DNA of 64,000 bases from Vitreoscilla filiformis (GCF_002222655.1 NZ_CP022423.1:2542001-2606000); one strand, 5' to 3'. Shown: positions 37,538 through 48,619, counted from the first letter of the stretch. Notes: generated from the sequence alone by a model not told the origin. Made by a program: numbers and translations.

Positions 37538-38800
37538 ATGCACCCGAATGCCCTCCTCGACCTGGCCACCGACCTGCTGCGCCAAGTGCTCAAGCTCGAC
37601 GCCCCAGCGGACACCATCGTCTCCAACTTCTTCCGCAAACACCGCCAACTCGGCCAGCGTGAACGCCACAGCTTGGCCGAAACCGCCTACACCGTCCTGC
37701 GGCGGCGCTTGATGTACGCCAACCTGGCCCAAAGCGGCACCGGCGCCCTCGAACGCCGCCTCGCCATGCTCGCTTGGCAAGGCGCCGACACCTTCCTGCG
37801 CGGCGCCCTCGGCCCCAACGAACAACAGTGGCTCGCCGAAGTCCGCGCTATTTCCACGGACAGCCTGCCCGAAAAAGCCCGCCACAACCTGCCAGACTGG
37901 CTCGCCAGCGCCCTCAAACAAGAAGTGGGCGACGATTTCTGGCCGCTCGTGCAAGCCATGGACGCCGCCGCTCCGCTGGATTTGCGCGTCAACACCCTCA
38001 AAACCAAACGCGAAACCGCCCAAGCCACTTTGGCCGAAGCCGGCATCGACGCTCAACCCACCCCCTATTGCCCCTGGGGCCTGCGCATCCAGAGCAAACC
38101 CGCCCTGCAACGGCTGCCCTTGTTCATCCAAGGCGAAATCGAAGTGCAGGACGAAGGCAGCCAACTCCTGGCCGCCCTGCTCAACCCCAAACGCGGCGAA
38201 ATGGTGGTGGACTTTTGCGCCGGCGCCGGCGGCAAAACCCTCGCCCTCGGCGCCCTGATGCGCAACACCGGGCGGCTGTATGCGTTTGACGTGTCCGGCC
38301 ACCGCCTGGAAGGTTTGAAGCCGCGCCTGGCACGCAGTGGGTTGTCCAACGTCTACCCGGCCCAAATCGCCCACGAGCGTGACGAGCGCATCAAACGCCT
38401 CGCCGGCAAGATCGACCGCGTGCTGGTCGATGCCCCCTGCTCCGGCCTGGGCACCCTGCGCCGCAATCCCGATCTCAAATGGCGCCAATCTCCCAAGGCG
38501 CTGGAAGAACTGGGCGTCAAACAAGCCGCCATTTTGGCCAGCGCGGCGCGTTTGGTGAAACCGGGCGGGCGCTTGGTGTACGCCACATCCAGCCTGTTAA
38601 CACGCGAGAACGAAACCATCGCCGATGCCTTCACCCAAGCGCATCCAGACTTCGTGCCCGCCAACGCCGCCGAGCTGCTCACGCAAGCCCACGTCGAACG
38701 CGCCGACGAGCTGGTGACGGGCAACGGCCACCTGCGTTTGTGGCCGCACCGCCACGTCACCGATGGCTTCTTTGCGGCGGTGTGGGAGCGAAAGTCCTGA
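37538..38800 (+). CDS. RsmB/NOP2-family RNA methyltransferase-like protein, motif VI cysteine replaced
   Basis: A 420-residue SAM-dependent protein of the m5C RNA methyltransferase (RsmB/NOP2) family. Residues about 1-140 form a helical NusB-like/RNA-binding region. The SAM motif is VVDFCAGAGGKTLALGAL near 230, and motif IV is LVDAPCSGLGTLRRNPDLKW near 300. In motif VI, where the family normally has TCS with the nucleophilic cysteine, this protein reads VYATSSLLTREN, with serine (codon TCC) in place of cysteine. The motif IV cysteine is kept. The protein may be inactive, or use another chemistry; a sequence error is also possible. Shorter than RsmB itself (about 430). Confidence 0.85.
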   Translation: MHPNALLDLATDLLRQVLKLDAPADTIVSNFFRKHRQLGQRERHSLAETAYTVLRRRLMYANLAQSGTGALERRLAMLAWQGADTFLRGALGPNEQQWLAEVRAISTDSLPEKARHNLPDWLASALKQEVGDDFWPLVQAMDAAAPLDLRVNTLKTKRETAQATLAEAGIDAQPTPYCPWGLRIQSKPALQRLPLFIQGEIEVQDEGSQLLAALLNPKRGEMVVDFCAGAGGKTLALGALMRNTGRLYAFDVSGHRLEGLKPRLARSGLSNVYPAQIAHERDERIKRLAGKIDRVLVDAPCSGLGTLRRNPDLKWRQSPKALEELGVKQAAILASAARLVKPGGRLVYATSSLLTRENETIADAFTQAHPDFVPANAAELLTQAHVERADELVTGNGHLRLWPHRHVTDGFFAAVWERKS

Positions 38801-38840
38801 GTTTTCGCCGGCCATCGGCTGCCTAAAATTCCCACTTTTC

Positions 38841-38870
38841 CGGCCCGGGTTCGCTTGACGACCCGGGCCG
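38841..38870 (+). terminator. Strong hairpin after the RsmB-like gene, possible terminator
   Basis: CGGCCCGGGT and ACCCGGGCCG form a perfect 10-bp stem around a ten-base loop, 40 bases past the stop. Only TTGTCTTG follows, so termination would be weak or factor-assisted. Confidence 0.5.
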
Positions 38871-38910
38871 TTGTCTTGATAGATACGGGTTTGTGGCAAA
38901 GGAGTGGCAC

Positions 38911-40137
38911 ATGACGACGTGGGACAGCAGCGTGCAAACGCTGGCGCACTGGGCACAGGCCGGGCTGCTGGAAGCAGCGTGGTGGCAAATCGTGCTCATC
39001 ACTTTGGTGTTGACGCACCTCACCATCGCAGCGGTGACGATTTTTCTGCACCGCTGCCAAGCGCACCGGGCGCTGGAGCTGGGGCCCGTGCCCTCGCACT
39101 TTTTCCGCTTTTGGTTGTGGCTGACCACGGGCATGGTGACGCGGGAGTGGGTGGCCATCCACCGCAAACACCACGCCAAGTGCGAAACCGAGGACGACCC
39201 GCACAGCCCCATCACCCGGGGCATCCGCACCGTGCTGCTGCAAGGCGCTGAGCTGTACCGTGCCGAGGCCCAGGTGCCCGCCACGGTGCAAAAGTACGGC
39301 CACAACACCCCGAACGATTGGCTGGAGCGTCACCTCTACAGCCGCCACAACGTGCTGGGCGTGGCGCTGATGATGGTCATCGACCTGGCGCTGTTCGGCG
39401 CGCTGGGCTTGACGGTCTGGGCGGTGCAGATGATCTGGATTCCGCTGTGGGCCGCAGGCGTCATCAACGGCGCGGGCCACTATTGGGGCTACCGCAATTT
39501 TGAAGCGCCGGATGCGTCCACCAACGTCAGCCCCTGGGGGGTGTTGATCGGCGGTGAGGAGCTGCACAACAACCACCACACTTACCCAACATCGGCCAAG
39601 TTCTCGGTCAAACCCTTTGAGTTTGACATCGGCTGGGGTTACATCCGTGCCCTGGAGTGCATCGGTTGGGCCAAGGTGCGCAAGGTGGCGCCGCACATGG
39701 AACTCGGCCCAGCGCGTGAGGTGGCCGACGCTCAAACTTTGAACGCTGTGATTGCCCACCGCTACGAGGTCATGGCCCACTACGCCAAACAACTGCGCCG
39801 CGCTTGTGCGGATGAAGTGGCGCGCTTAAAAGCCCAAGGCCACGGCGCCCAGCCGGGAGCGTGGTCGGAGATGCGCTTGGCGCAACGCTGGCTGCACCGC
39901 GATGCGGACATGATCCCCGCCAGCGTGCGCCAACAGTTGCAACAGGTGCTGGCGCACACGCCGACGCTGGAGCAACTCGTCACCATGCGCGAGGAGCTGC
40001 GCCAGTTGTGGACACGCACCAACGTTTCCGCCGAGCAACTCGTCGCCGATTTGCAAGACTGGTGCCGCCGTGCCGAGGCCAGCGGCATCGTGGCGTTGCG
40101 TGAGTTTTCCGTGCAGTTGCGTTCCGTTCGGGCATGA
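38911..40137 (+). CDS. Membrane fatty acid desaturase
   Basis: A 408-residue di-iron acyl-lipid/acyl-CoA desaturase that inserts a double bond (probably delta-9) in membrane fatty acids. Three histidine boxes are visible: HRCQAH near 48, HRKHH near 84 and HNNHH near 220. Hydrophobic helices flank them (about 20-45, 60-75, 145-190). The ATG at 38911 follows an AAAGGAG site; an upstream GTG reads through that site. The last 170 residues after the third box are helical and charged, longer than in simple desaturases, and of unknown role. Confidence 0.88.
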   Translation: MTTWDSSVQTLAHWAQAGLLEAAWWQIVLITLVLTHLTIAAVTIFLHRCQAHRALELGPVPSHFFRFWLWLTTGMVTREWVAIHRKHHAKCETEDDPHSPITRGIRTVLLQGAELYRAEAQVPATVQKYGHNTPNDWLERHLYSRHNVLGVALMMVIDLALFGALGLTVWAVQMIWIPLWAAGVINGAGHYWGYRNFEAPDASTNVSPWGVLIGGEELHNNHHTYPTSAKFSVKPFEFDIGWGYIRALECIGWAKVRKVAPHMELGPAREVADAQTLNAVIAHRYEVMAHYAKQLRRACADEVARLKAQGHGAQPGAWSEMRLAQRWLHRDADMIPASVRQQLQQVLAHTPTLEQLVTMREELRQLWTRTNVSAEQLVADLQDWCRRAEASGIVALREFSVQLRSVRA

Positions 40138-40167
40138 AAAAAGCCCGCCGATGGGCGGGCTTTTTTT
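40138..40167. terminator. Bidirectional terminator between desaturase gene and rpmG
   Basis: AGCCCGCC and GGCGGGCT (40142-40149, 40154-40161) pair around GATG, with an A run on the left and a T run on the right. It can serve the desaturase gene (plus) and rpmG (minus). Confidence 0.9.
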
Positions 40168-40193
40168 CGCAAGGTGCGAGGAAGTCGGCTGAA

Positions 40194-40363
40194 TTACTTC
40201 AGCTTGATTTCCTTGTACAGCACATGCTTGCGTGCCTTCGGGTCGAACTTCATGAATTCCAGCTTTTGGGGCGTGGTCTTCTTGTTCTTTGCCGTGGTGT
40301 AGAAGTGGCCGGTGCCTGCGGTGGACTCCGCTTGATCTTTTCGCGACCGCCTTTGCTTGCCAT
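40194..40363 (-). pseudogene. rpmG: 50S ribosomal protein L33, with a one-base deletion in this sequence
   Basis: Starting at the ATG at 40363 the reading frame gives [11 protein letters not shown], the L33 N terminus. It then shifts: the DNA reads AAGATCAAGCGGAGTCC where L33 needs one more base (codons for Leu-Glu-Ser). In the next frame the rest of L33 follows intact: [20 protein letters not shown], then [18 protein letters not shown] and TAA at 40194-40196. The span is 170 bases, one short of the 171 needed for 56 residues. As written the product would stop after 37 residues. L33 is a 50S subunit protein, dispensable in some bacteria, so a real mutation is possible, but an assembly error is the simplest explanation. 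It follows rpmB as usual. Confidence 0.88.
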
Positions 40364-40407
40364 GGTATGTTCTCCTGAGTCAGTTCAATGGCTCGTGATC
40401 CGTCGGA

Positions 40408-40641
40408 TCAGAGCTCGCCCTTGGCACGCAGATCGGCCACGACTTGGTCGATGCCGACCTTGTCGATCAGACGCAGCGCAGCGCAGCTGATGCGCAGACG
40501 CACCCAGCGGCTTTCGCTCTCGACCCAGAAACGGCGATATTGCAGGTTGGGCAGAAAACGACGCTTGGTCTTGTTGTTGGCGTGGGAAACGTTGTTACCC
40601 ACCATCGGGCCCTTGCCCGTGACTTGACAGACGCGTGCCAT
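40408..40641 (-). CDS. rpmB: 50S ribosomal protein L28
   Basis: A 77-residue ribosomal protein with the standard L28 sequence: [64 protein letters not shown] site precedes the ATG. rpmB and rpmG are adjacent and co-oriented as in most proteobacteria. The 200 bases between this gene and trxB contain a CGTCTTT/AAAGACG hairpin at 40808-40825 just past trxB and otherwise nothing I recognise apart from a presumed promoter. Confidence 0.97.
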   Translation of the reverse strand: MARVCQVTGKGPMVGNNVSHANNKTKRRFLPNLQYRRFWVESESRWVRLRISCAALRLIDKVGIDQVVADLRAKGEL

Positions 40642-40841
40642 GACGCTTCTCCAATTTTGTCCAGATGTTCAGGAGCTGGTGCCTAGAGCAGGGGCAGCAT
40701 GAGCGCGATGCTGGGTCATCGAGCCGCAGCACGCCGGTGTCACGCTTACGCTTGGTTGGGCACCCATGAAGCGAAAGCAGCACAGCAGCGCGTGGACACT
40801 ACCGGGCCGTCTTTCGGCAAAGACGACGATTATAGGCGATT

Positions 40842-41918
<1,077 letters not shown>

Positions 41919-41945
41919 TCAGAAACCACAGGAGCTGTCATCACG

Positions 41946-44357
41946 ATGATGGGGCGCGTCAACCCGACCAGCCGAACCCCGGCCATTGAGCCTTTGCCGC
42001 TGGGGCTACCGCCCTGGCAGTTGCTGGTGCGGCGCTTGCGCCTGGTGGTTCACGCCTTGGCTTGGCTGGGTTTGGCCTTGGCCTTGGTGAGCCGCAGCGC
42101 CACCGATCCGGCGTTTTCCACCACGGGGGACGATTTACCGATCCACAACTGGCTCAGCCTGCCCGGCGCTTGGCTGGCAGACTTGAGTTTGGTGCTGTTT
42201 GGCTTCAGCGTCTGGTGGCTGGTGTTGACGGGCTGGTATGCCGTTTTCATGCAACTGGCCCGCGAGCTGCGCGACCGCTACGACCCGGCCCCACGCCCCT
42301 CGTCCGGCTGGGGCGGTTGGCGCTGCTGGAGCGGTTTGATGTTGCTGATGAGCGCCAGCTCGGCACTGGAGTGGACACGGGTGTATGCCCTCGAAACCCG
42401 CTTGCCCGGCCACGCCGGGGGGGTGTTGGGCTACTACCTCGGGCCGTGGTCGATGAAGACGCTGGGCTTTGAACTGTCCGGGTTGATGTGGGTGGTGATG
42501 CTGGTGATGGCCCTGCCTTGGGTGTTCCGTTTCTCGTGGGGCACGGTGGCAGAAACGCTGGGCGCGTGGGTCGATGGCCTGCGCGAGCGCCGCGCCGAGC
42601 AGTTGGAACGCGATGAGGACACCCGCCTGGGTGAACTCGCTCAAGCCGAACGCGAACGCTACGCCGAAGGCACGCCCCCACGCAGCGAAGCGCCGCCCGT
42701 GCGCATCATCACACCCGCCGAAGCGGACGCCGCTCCGCCCTCCCTGCCTGTGCCCGACGAAGCCGATTGGGAAGAACCCCCACCCTGGGACACCCCAACG
42801 GCGGCATCCGCGACCGCCACCGCACCGGCACCGGCACCGCGTGCGCCCTCACCGCCGCCCCGGCCACGCACGCGGCGCAGCTTGCCGGGCCTCGACCTGC
42901 TCGACCCCGCCCCGCAGCGCAGCGAAACCATCACTCCCGAATCGCTGGAGCTGACCAGCCGCTTGATCGAAAAGAAACTCAAGGATTTCGGCGTGCAAGT
43001 GCGCGTCGTGGCCACGCAGCCGGGGCCGGTGATCACGCGCTACGAAATCGAACCGGCCACCGGGGTGAAAGGCTCCCAGGTGGTGAATCTGGCCAAGGAT
43101 TTGGCGCGCTCGCTCTCCTTGGTGTCGATCCGCGTGGTGGAAACCATCCCCGGCAAAAACCTCATGGCCTTGGAGTTACCCAACCCCAAACGCCACACCA
43201 TTCGCCTGTCCGAGTTGCTGGGGGCGGCCAGCTACAAAGAAGCACCCTCCCCGCTCACCGTGGCGCTGGGCAAGGACATCGTCGGCCAGCCCGTTTGTGC
43301 CGATTTGGCGCGCATGCCGCACTGCTTGGTGGCGGGCACGACGGGTTCGGGCAAGTCTGTGGGCATCAACGGCATGATTTTGAGCTTGCTCTACAAGGCC
43401 GATCCGAAGCAGGTGCGCCTCATCCTCATCGATCCGAAGATGCTGGAAATGAGCGTCTACGAAGGCATCGGCCACCTGCTGTGCCCCGTGGTGACGGACA
43501 TGAAACAAGCCGCCAACGCCCTGACTTGGTGTGTGGCAGAAATGGAGCGGCGCTACAAACTCATGAGCAAGCTGGGCGTGCGCGGTTTGGAGGGCTACAA
43601 CCGCAAGATCGCCGAAGCCGCCGAACGCGAAGAATTCGTGCCCAACCCGCTCAGCCTGACGCCGGACGCGCCCGAACCGCTCGATCACCTGCCCTGCATC
43701 GTCATCGTCATCGACGAATTGGCAGACTTGATGATGGTGGTGGGCAAGAAAATCGAAGAACTCATCGCCCGCTTGGCACAAAAGGCGCGGGCGGCGGGCA
43801 TCCACCTGATTTTGGCGACGCAGCGCCCCAGCGTGGACGTGATCACCGGTCTCATCAAAGCCAACATCCCGACGCGCTTGAGCTACCAGGTCAGCAGCAA
43901 AATCGACAGCCGCACCATCCTCGACCAAATGGGCGCCGAAGCCCTGCTCGGCATGGGCGACATGCTTTACCTGCCCGCTGGCAGTGGCGTGCCCATGCGT
44001 TTGCACGGTGCCTTCGTCAGCGATGACGAGGTGCATCGCGTGGTGACGGCCCTCAAAGCCCAAGGCGAACCGGACTACATCGAAGGCATCCTAGAAGGCG
44101 GCGTGCTGGAGGGTGAATCGTCCGGTGGCGGGGGCGGTGCCAGCGCCGATCCGGAAGCCGATCCGCTGTACGACCAAGCCGTGGCCCTGGTGCTGCAACA
44201 CCGGCGTGTGTCGGTGTCTTCGGTGCAGCGGCATTTGCGCATCGGCTACAACCGGGCGGCGCGGCTGGTGGAACAGATGGAAAAGGCCGGGCTGGTGTCG
44301 CCCATGGGCCACAACGGCAACCGCGAATTGTTGGTGCCGCAACGCGAAGAAGGATGA
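41946..44357 (+). CDS. ftsK: DNA translocase FtsK
   Basis: An 803-residue septal DNA pump that coordinates chromosome segregation with division. The N terminus has four probable membrane helices (about 33-52, 78-104, 126-144, 176-200). A Pro/Ala-rich linker of only about 120 residues follows, then the RecA-like motor with Walker [16 protein letters not shown] near 460 and Walker [14 protein letters not shown] near 580. The winged-helix gamma domain occupies about 735-795 ([20 protein letters not shown]) and reads KOPS sequences. ATG ATG start is preceded by an AGGAG. It leads the ftsK-lolA-rarA set. Confidence 0.96.
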   Translation: MMGRVNPTSRTPAIEPLPLGLPPWQLLVRRLRLVVHALAWLGLALALVSRSATDPAFSTTGDDLPIHNWLSLPGAWLADLSLVLFGFSVWWLVLTGWYAVFMQLARELRDRYDPAPRPSSGWGGWRCWSGLMLLMSASSALEWTRVYALETRLPGHAGGVLGYYLGPWSMKTLGFELSGLMWVVMLVMALPWVFRFSWGTVAETLGAWVDGLRERRAEQLERDEDTRLGELAQAERERYAEGTPPRSEAPPVRIITPAEADAAPPSLPVPDEADWEEPPPWDTPTAASATATAPAPAPRAPSPPPRPRTRRSLPGLDLLDPAPQRSETITPESLELTSRLIEKKLKDFGVQVRVVATQPGPVITRYEIEPATGVKGSQVVNLAKDLARSLSLVSIRVVETIPGKNLMALELPNPKRHTIRLSELLGAASYKEAPSPLTVALGKDIVGQPVCADLARMPHCLVAGTTGSGKSVGINGMILSLLYKADPKQVRLILIDPKMLEMSVYEGIGHLLCPVVTDMKQAANALTWCVAEMERRYKLMSKLGVRGLEGYNRKIAEAAEREEFVPNPLSLTPDAPEPLDHLPCIVIVIDELADLMMVVGKKIEELIARLAQKARAAGIHLILATQRPSVDVITGLIKANIPTRLSYQVSSKIDSRTILDQMGAEALLGMGDMLYLPAGSGVPMRLHGAFVSDDEVHRVVTALKAQGEPDYIEGILEGGVLEGESSGGGGGASADPEADPLYDQAVALVLQHRRVSVSSVQRHLRIGYNRAARLVEQMEKAGLVSPMGHNGNRELLVPQREEG

Positions 44358-44361
44358 AACG

Positions 44362-45012
44362 ATGAACAAGGTGCAACGCCTCTCCCGCCGATCCAGCTTG
44401 GCGGGCGGCTTGCTGGCCCTCGTCGGACTGCTGACGGGGCCAGGGGCGGTGTGGGCGGCGGATTCGGTCGAGTTGCTGCGCGCCTTTGTGCGCGATGTCA
44501 AAGCGGGCCGGGCGGATTTCACCCAAACCGTCAGCGCCCCCGATGGGAAGCGGCAGAAAGTGTCCAACGGCCAGTTCGAGTTTTTGCGGCCGAACCGTTT
44601 TCGCTTTGTGTACGTCAAGCCCGAGCCGCAAACCATCGTCAGTGATGGCGTGAAGGTCTGGTTCCACGACCCCGACTTGAACCAGGTGACGGTGCGCAAA
44701 CTCGGTGATGCGCTGGGCAGCACGCCGGCCAGTTTGTTGGCATCGTCGTCGATGGACAAGGATTTCGAGCTGAAAGCCGAGCCCGATCAAAACGGCTTGG
44801 CCTGGGTGCGCGCCACCCCGCGCCAGCGCGACAACACCATCCAGTGGCTCAAAGTGGGCTTTCAAGGCAGCACGCTGGCGGCGGTGGAAATTGCCGACAG
44901 TTTCGGCCAGCGTTCCATGCTGCGCCTGAGCCGCTTTCAAGCCGAAGCCAGTTTGCCGCCGGAGACTTTCCGCTTCGTGCCCCCCGCTGGTGCGGACGTG
45001 GCCGAGCAGTGA
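44362..45012 (+). CDS. lolA: Outer membrane lipoprotein carrier protein
   Basis: A 216-residue periplasmic chaperone that ferries lipoproteins from LolCDE to LolB. A signal peptide covers residues 1-33 (LLALVGLLTGPGAVWAAD). The mature part shows FTQTVSAPDGKRQKVSNGQF, the LolA signature of FxQ and the FRPNRFRF-type strand, and PETFRFVPPAGADV at the end. It begins 4 bases after ftsK and its stop overlaps the rarA GTG start. Earlier in-frame starts lie inside ftsK and would remove the signal peptide from the N terminus. Confidence 0.93.
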   Translation: MNKVQRLSRRSSLAGGLLALVGLLTGPGAVWAADSVELLRAFVRDVKAGRADFTQTVSAPDGKRQKVSNGQFEFLRPNRFRFVYVKPEPQTIVSDGVKVWFHDPDLNQVTVRKLGDALGSTPASLLASSSMDKDFELKAEPDQNGLAWVRATPRQRDNTIQWLKVGFQGSTLAAVEIADSFGQRSMLRLSRFQAEASLPPETFRFVPPAGADVAEQ

Positions 45013-46325
45013 ACCCGGACTTGTTCGCCCCCGCCGGCCCACCCCCTCCTTTGGCGGAGCGGCTGCGCCCGTTGACGTTGGACGAGGTCATCGGCCAAGC
45101 GCATCTGCTGGGGCCAGGGCGGCCACTGCGCCGAGCGTTTGAACGCGGGCGCTTGCACTCGATGATTTTGTGGGGGCCGCCCGGCGTGGGCAAAACCACG
45201 CTGGCGCGGTTGTTGGCGGGGGCGGTCAAGCTGCGGTTCATCGTCTTATCGGCGGTGCTGGCGGGGGTGAAGGACATCCGCGAGGCCGTCGAACAGGCGC
45301 ACATCGCCCGTCAAGCGGGGCAAGGCACGCTGGTGTTTGTGGACGAGGTGCATCGTTTCAACAAAGCCCAGCAGGATGCGTTTTTGCCGCACGTCGAATC
45401 CGGCCTGTTCGTGTTCATCGGCGCGACGACGGAAAACCCGTCGTTCGAGGTGAATTCGGCGCTGCTGTCCCGCGCTACCGTGCATGTGTTGCATGCGCTG
45501 GACGCCACCGATTTGCGCCAATTGCTCACCCGGGCGCAAAGCGTGCTGGACGCGCCGCCTTTGAGCGACGCTGCCGCCTCGCGCCTCATCGCCTGGGCCG
45601 ATGGCGACGCACGCCGCTTGCTCAACGCCTACGACAACCTCGTCGCCCAAGCCGAAGGCGCCTCCGAACTGGACGAGGCGCTGTTGGAGCGTTCCCTTGG
45701 GGAACAACTGCGCCGCTACGACAAGGGCGGCGATCAGTTTTACGACACGATTTCCGCCCTGCACAAATCCGTGCGCGGCTCCGACCCGGATGCAGCCCTG
45801 TATTGGTTCGCCCGCATGATCGATGGCGGGGCCGATCCGCGTTACCTGGCGCGGCGCCTCATCCGCATGGCCAACGAGGACGTGGGCAACGCCGACCCCC
45901 GCGCCCTGCGTCTGGCCCTGGACGCCGCCGAAACCTACGAGCGCCTGGGCAGCCCCGAAGGCGAGCTGGCGTTGGCGCAGGCCGTGGTGTATCTGGCGGT
46001 GGCGCCCAAGTCGAATGCGGTGTATGTGGCCTGGAAAGCCGCGCAGGCCCTGGTGAAAACCCAAGGCTCGCAACCCGTGCCCGCGCACCTGCGCAACGCG
46101 CCGACTTCGCTGATGAAACACCTGGGCCACGGGGCGGGCTACCGCTACGCCCATGACGAGCCGGGCGGTTTTTCGGCTGGGCAATCGTACTGGCCGGACG
46201 GAATGCCGTCTCACCCCCTCTACCAACCCGTCGCACGGGGGCTGGAGCTGAAGATTGGGGAAAAATTGAATCAGTTGCGCTCGCTCAACGAAGCGGCGAA
46301 TAACCCTCTGCCCGACCGGGCCTGA
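45009..46325 (+). CDS. rarA: Replication-associated recombination protein A (MgsA/RarA AAA+ ATPase)
   Basis: A 438-residue AAA+ ATPase acting at stalled replication forks. N-terminal NPDLFAPAGPPPPLAERLRP, then LDEVIGQAHLLGPGRPLRRA, Walker A LWGPPGVGKTTLARLLA, Walker B TLVFVDEVHRFNKAQQDA and sensor 1 FIGATTENPSFEV. The C-terminal tetramerisation region has KSVRGSDPDAALYWFARMI. The start is GTG at 45009, overlapping the lolA stop in GTGA; this matches the family's N terminus, whereas upstream starts run inside lolA. Confidence 0.94.
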   Translation: MNPDLFAPAGPPPPLAERLRPLTLDEVIGQAHLLGPGRPLRRAFERGRLHSMILWGPPGVGKTTLARLLAGAVKLRFIVLSAVLAGVKDIREAVEQAHIARQAGQGTLVFVDEVHRFNKAQQDAFLPHVESGLFVFIGATTENPSFEVNSALLSRATVHVLHALDATDLRQLLTRAQSVLDAPPLSDAAASRLIAWADGDARRLLNAYDNLVAQAEGASELDEALLERSLGEQLRRYDKGGDQFYDTISALHKSVRGSDPDAALYWFARMIDGGADPRYLARRLIRMANEDVGNADPRALRLALDAAETYERLGSPEGELALAQAVVYLAVAPKSNAVYVAWKAAQALVKTQGSQPVPAHLRNAPTSLMKHLGHGAGYRYAHDEPGGFSAGQSYWPDGMPSHPLYQPVARGLELKIGEKLNQLRSLNEAANNPLPDRA

Positions 46326-46344
46326 TTGGCGAATTCATCGCCAA
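46326..46344. repeat. Short inverted repeat after rarA
   Basis: TTGGCGA and TCGCCAA around ATTCA, directly after the rarA stop. No T run follows. The rest of the 212-base gap to livH is GC-rich with no feature I can name besides the livH ribosome site. Confidence 0.4.
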
Positions 46345-46537
46345 GAAACGGAAAACACCGAGTCAATACCCTGGGGGTGCTTCCTAAAATCGGCCGCGCT
46401 TGGGCGCCGTTGTGCGCCGCCGGGTGGCTGCTGGGTGGAAGGCGGGCTTCCGGGTGGCGGGATTCTTGCAATCTGCGCCGGGCATGAGGCCGGGGCGTTC
46501 TCGCCCCGTCACGACCCAACCCTGGAGAAAGCCTTCA

Positions 46538-47467
46538 ATGGACATTTTTGTGCAACAGATCATCAATGGTCTGGTGCTCGGGAGCATGTATGCGCTCGTG
46601 GCACTGGGCTACACGATGGTGTACGGCATCATCAGCTTGATCAACTTCGCCCACGGTGAAGTGCTGATGGTGGGGGCGATGGTGAGTTGGACGGTCATCA
46701 CCTTCCTGCAAGACAGTGGTCTGCCCGGTTGGGCCTTGCTGCTGCTGTCGCTGGTGGCCGCCATCATCGTGTGTTCGATTTTGAACTTCACGATTGAAAA
46801 GATCGCTTACCGACCGTTGCGCAATGCGCCACGCTTGGCCCCGCTGATCACCGCCATGGGCATGAGCCTGCTGCTGCAAACGCTGGCGATGATCATCTGG
46901 AAGCCCAATCCCAAGCCCTTTCCCTCGGTGATCCCGATGGAGGTGTTCTTCCTGTGGGAAGACGGCCCCGTCATCACGCTGACCCAAATCCTCATCCTCG
47001 TGACCACCGTCACGGTGCTCGGTCTGCTGCTGTGGTTGGTGAACCGCACCAAGCTGGGCCGCGCCATGCGTGCCACCGCTGAAAACCCGCGTGTGGCCAG
47101 TTTGATGGGCGTGCGCCCGGATCACATCATCAGCGCCACGTTCGTGATCGGTGCCACGCTGGCCGCGCTGGCCGGCATCATGTGGGCCGCCAACTACGGC
47201 ACGGTGCAGCACTCGATGGGGTTCTTGCCGGGCCTGAAAGCCTTCACGGCGGCGGTGTTCGGGGGCATCGGCAACCTCACGGGCGCGATGGTCGGCGGGG
47301 TGCTGCTGGGCCTGATCGAAGCCCTGGGCGGCGGTTACCTGGGTGAACTGACGGGCGGTGTCTTCGGCAGCCACTACGTTGAGATCTTCGCCTTCTTGGT
47401 GCTGATCCTGGTGCTGACGCTGCGCCCCTCGGGCCTGATGGGCGAACGTGTCGCCGACCGCGCTTGA
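46538..47467 (+). CDS. livH: Branched-chain amino acid ABC transporter permease LivH
   Basis: A 309-residue inner-membrane permease with about eight hydrophobic helices. It begins MDIFVQQIINGLVLGSMYAL and has the family segment INFAHGEVLMVGAM and the conserved loop AENPRVASLMGVRPDHIIS. Pairs with LivM to form the membrane channel for leucine, isoleucine and valine or related amides. The ATG at 46538 has a CTGGAGAAA site. First gene of livHMGF. No livJ/K substrate-binding gene precedes or follows. Confidence 0.93.
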   Translation: MDIFVQQIINGLVLGSMYALVALGYTMVYGIISLINFAHGEVLMVGAMVSWTVITFLQDSGLPGWALLLLSLVAAIIVCSILNFTIEKIAYRPLRNAPRLAPLITAMGMSLLLQTLAMIIWKPNPKPFPSVIPMEVFFLWEDGPVITLTQILILVTTVTVLGLLLWLVNRTKLGRAMRATAENPRVASLMGVRPDHIISATFVIGATLAALAGIMWAANYGTVQHSMGFLPGLKAFTAAVFGGIGNLTGAMVGGVLLGLIEALGGGYLGELTGGVFGSHYVEIFAFLVLILVLTLRPSGLMGERVADRA

Positions 47468-47498
47468 TGAGCGCGCCCTGCACGGAGAAACACGCATC

Positions 47499-48587
47499 AT
47501 GAAATCTCAGAAGATTGTCATCTTCCTGCTGGCGGCTTTTGCGCTGCTGGCACTGCCCCTGCTGGCCGGCTCGTTCGGCCAGGGCTGGGTGCGCATCATG
47601 GCCTTGGCGCTGCTGTATGTGCTGCTGGCGCTGGGGTTGAACATCGTGGTCGGTTACGCCGGCTTGCTGGACTTGGGCTACGTGGCGTTCTACGCCGTGG
47701 GCGCCTACATGTTCGCCTTGCTGGCCTCGCCGCACCTCACCGACAACTTCGAGTGGATCAAAGCCATGTTCCCCGAAGGTTTGCACATGCCGATTTGGCT
47801 GGTGATCCCAATGGCGGCGTTGATCGCTGGGGTCGCCGGCATGGTCTTGGGTGCGCCCACGCTCAAGCTGCGCGGGGACTATCTGGCCATCGTGACCCTC
47901 GGTTTTGGCGAAATCATCCGGGTGTTCATGAACAACCTGGAACATCCCATCAACCTGACCAACGGCCCGCGTGGCATCAGCCAAATCGATCCGATGCGCC
48001 TGTTCGGTGTGGATTTCAGCCAACCACTGCACCTGGGTGGCCTGGAAATTCCCGGCGTGACGCTGTACTACTACCTGTTCCTCGCCCTGGTGGTGTTCGC
48101 GGTGGTGCTGTGCCACCGCTTGGCAGACTCGCGCATTGGCCGCGCTTGGATGGCCATTCGTGAAGACGAAATCGCCGCCAAAGCCATGGGCCTGAACACC
48201 CGCAACCTCAAGCTGATGGCCTTCGGCATGGGCGCGACGTTCGGTGGCGTGTCCGGTGCGATGTTCGCGGCCTTCCAAGGCTTCGTGTCGCCGGAATCGT
48301 TCACGCTGATGGAGTCGGTGATGATCGTGGCGATGGTGGTGCTGGGCGGTTTGGGCCACATCCCGGGCGTGATTCTGGGAGCGTTGCTGCTGGCGGCCCT
48401 GCCCGAAGTGCTGCGCTACGTCGCCGGCCCGCTGCAACAACTCACCGATGGCCGGTTGGATGCCGCCATCCTGCGCCAGTTGCTGATCGCGCTGGCCATG
48501 ATCGTCATCATGCTGCTGCGCCCGCGTGGTCTGTGGCCCTCGCCTGAGCATGGCAAGGCCGCCCCGCACGCTGTCAAGCTGCCCTGA
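47499..48587 (+). CDS. livM: Branched-chain amino acid ABC transporter permease LivM
   Basis: A 362-residue permease with about nine to ten hydrophobic helices. Signature segments are NIVVGYAGLLDLGYVAFYAV near 48-67, LKLRGDYLAIVTLGFGEIIR near 130 and AWMAIREDEIAAKAMGLNTR near 220. A CACGGAGAAA site precedes the ATG at 47499, 31 bases after livH. The C terminus LRPRGLWPSPEHGK matches LivM. Confidence 0.93.
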   Translation: MKSQKIVIFLLAAFALLALPLLAGSFGQGWVRIMALALLYVLLALGLNIVVGYAGLLDLGYVAFYAVGAYMFALLASPHLTDNFEWIKAMFPEGLHMPIWLVIPMAALIAGVAGMVLGAPTLKLRGDYLAIVTLGFGEIIRVFMNNLEHPINLTNGPRGISQIDPMRLFGVDFSQPLHLGGLEIPGVTLYYYLFLALVVFAVVLCHRLADSRIGRAWMAIREDEIAAKAMGLNTRNLKLMAFGMGATFGGVSGAMFAAFQGFVSPESFTLMESVMIVAMVVLGGLGHIPGVILGALLLAALPEVLRYVAGPLQQLTDGRLDAAILRQLLIALAMIVIMLLRPRGLWPSPEHGKAAPHAVKLP

Positions 48588-48619
48588 TCGACCCTGAGAT
48601 ACGGAAGGAAACCCATTCC

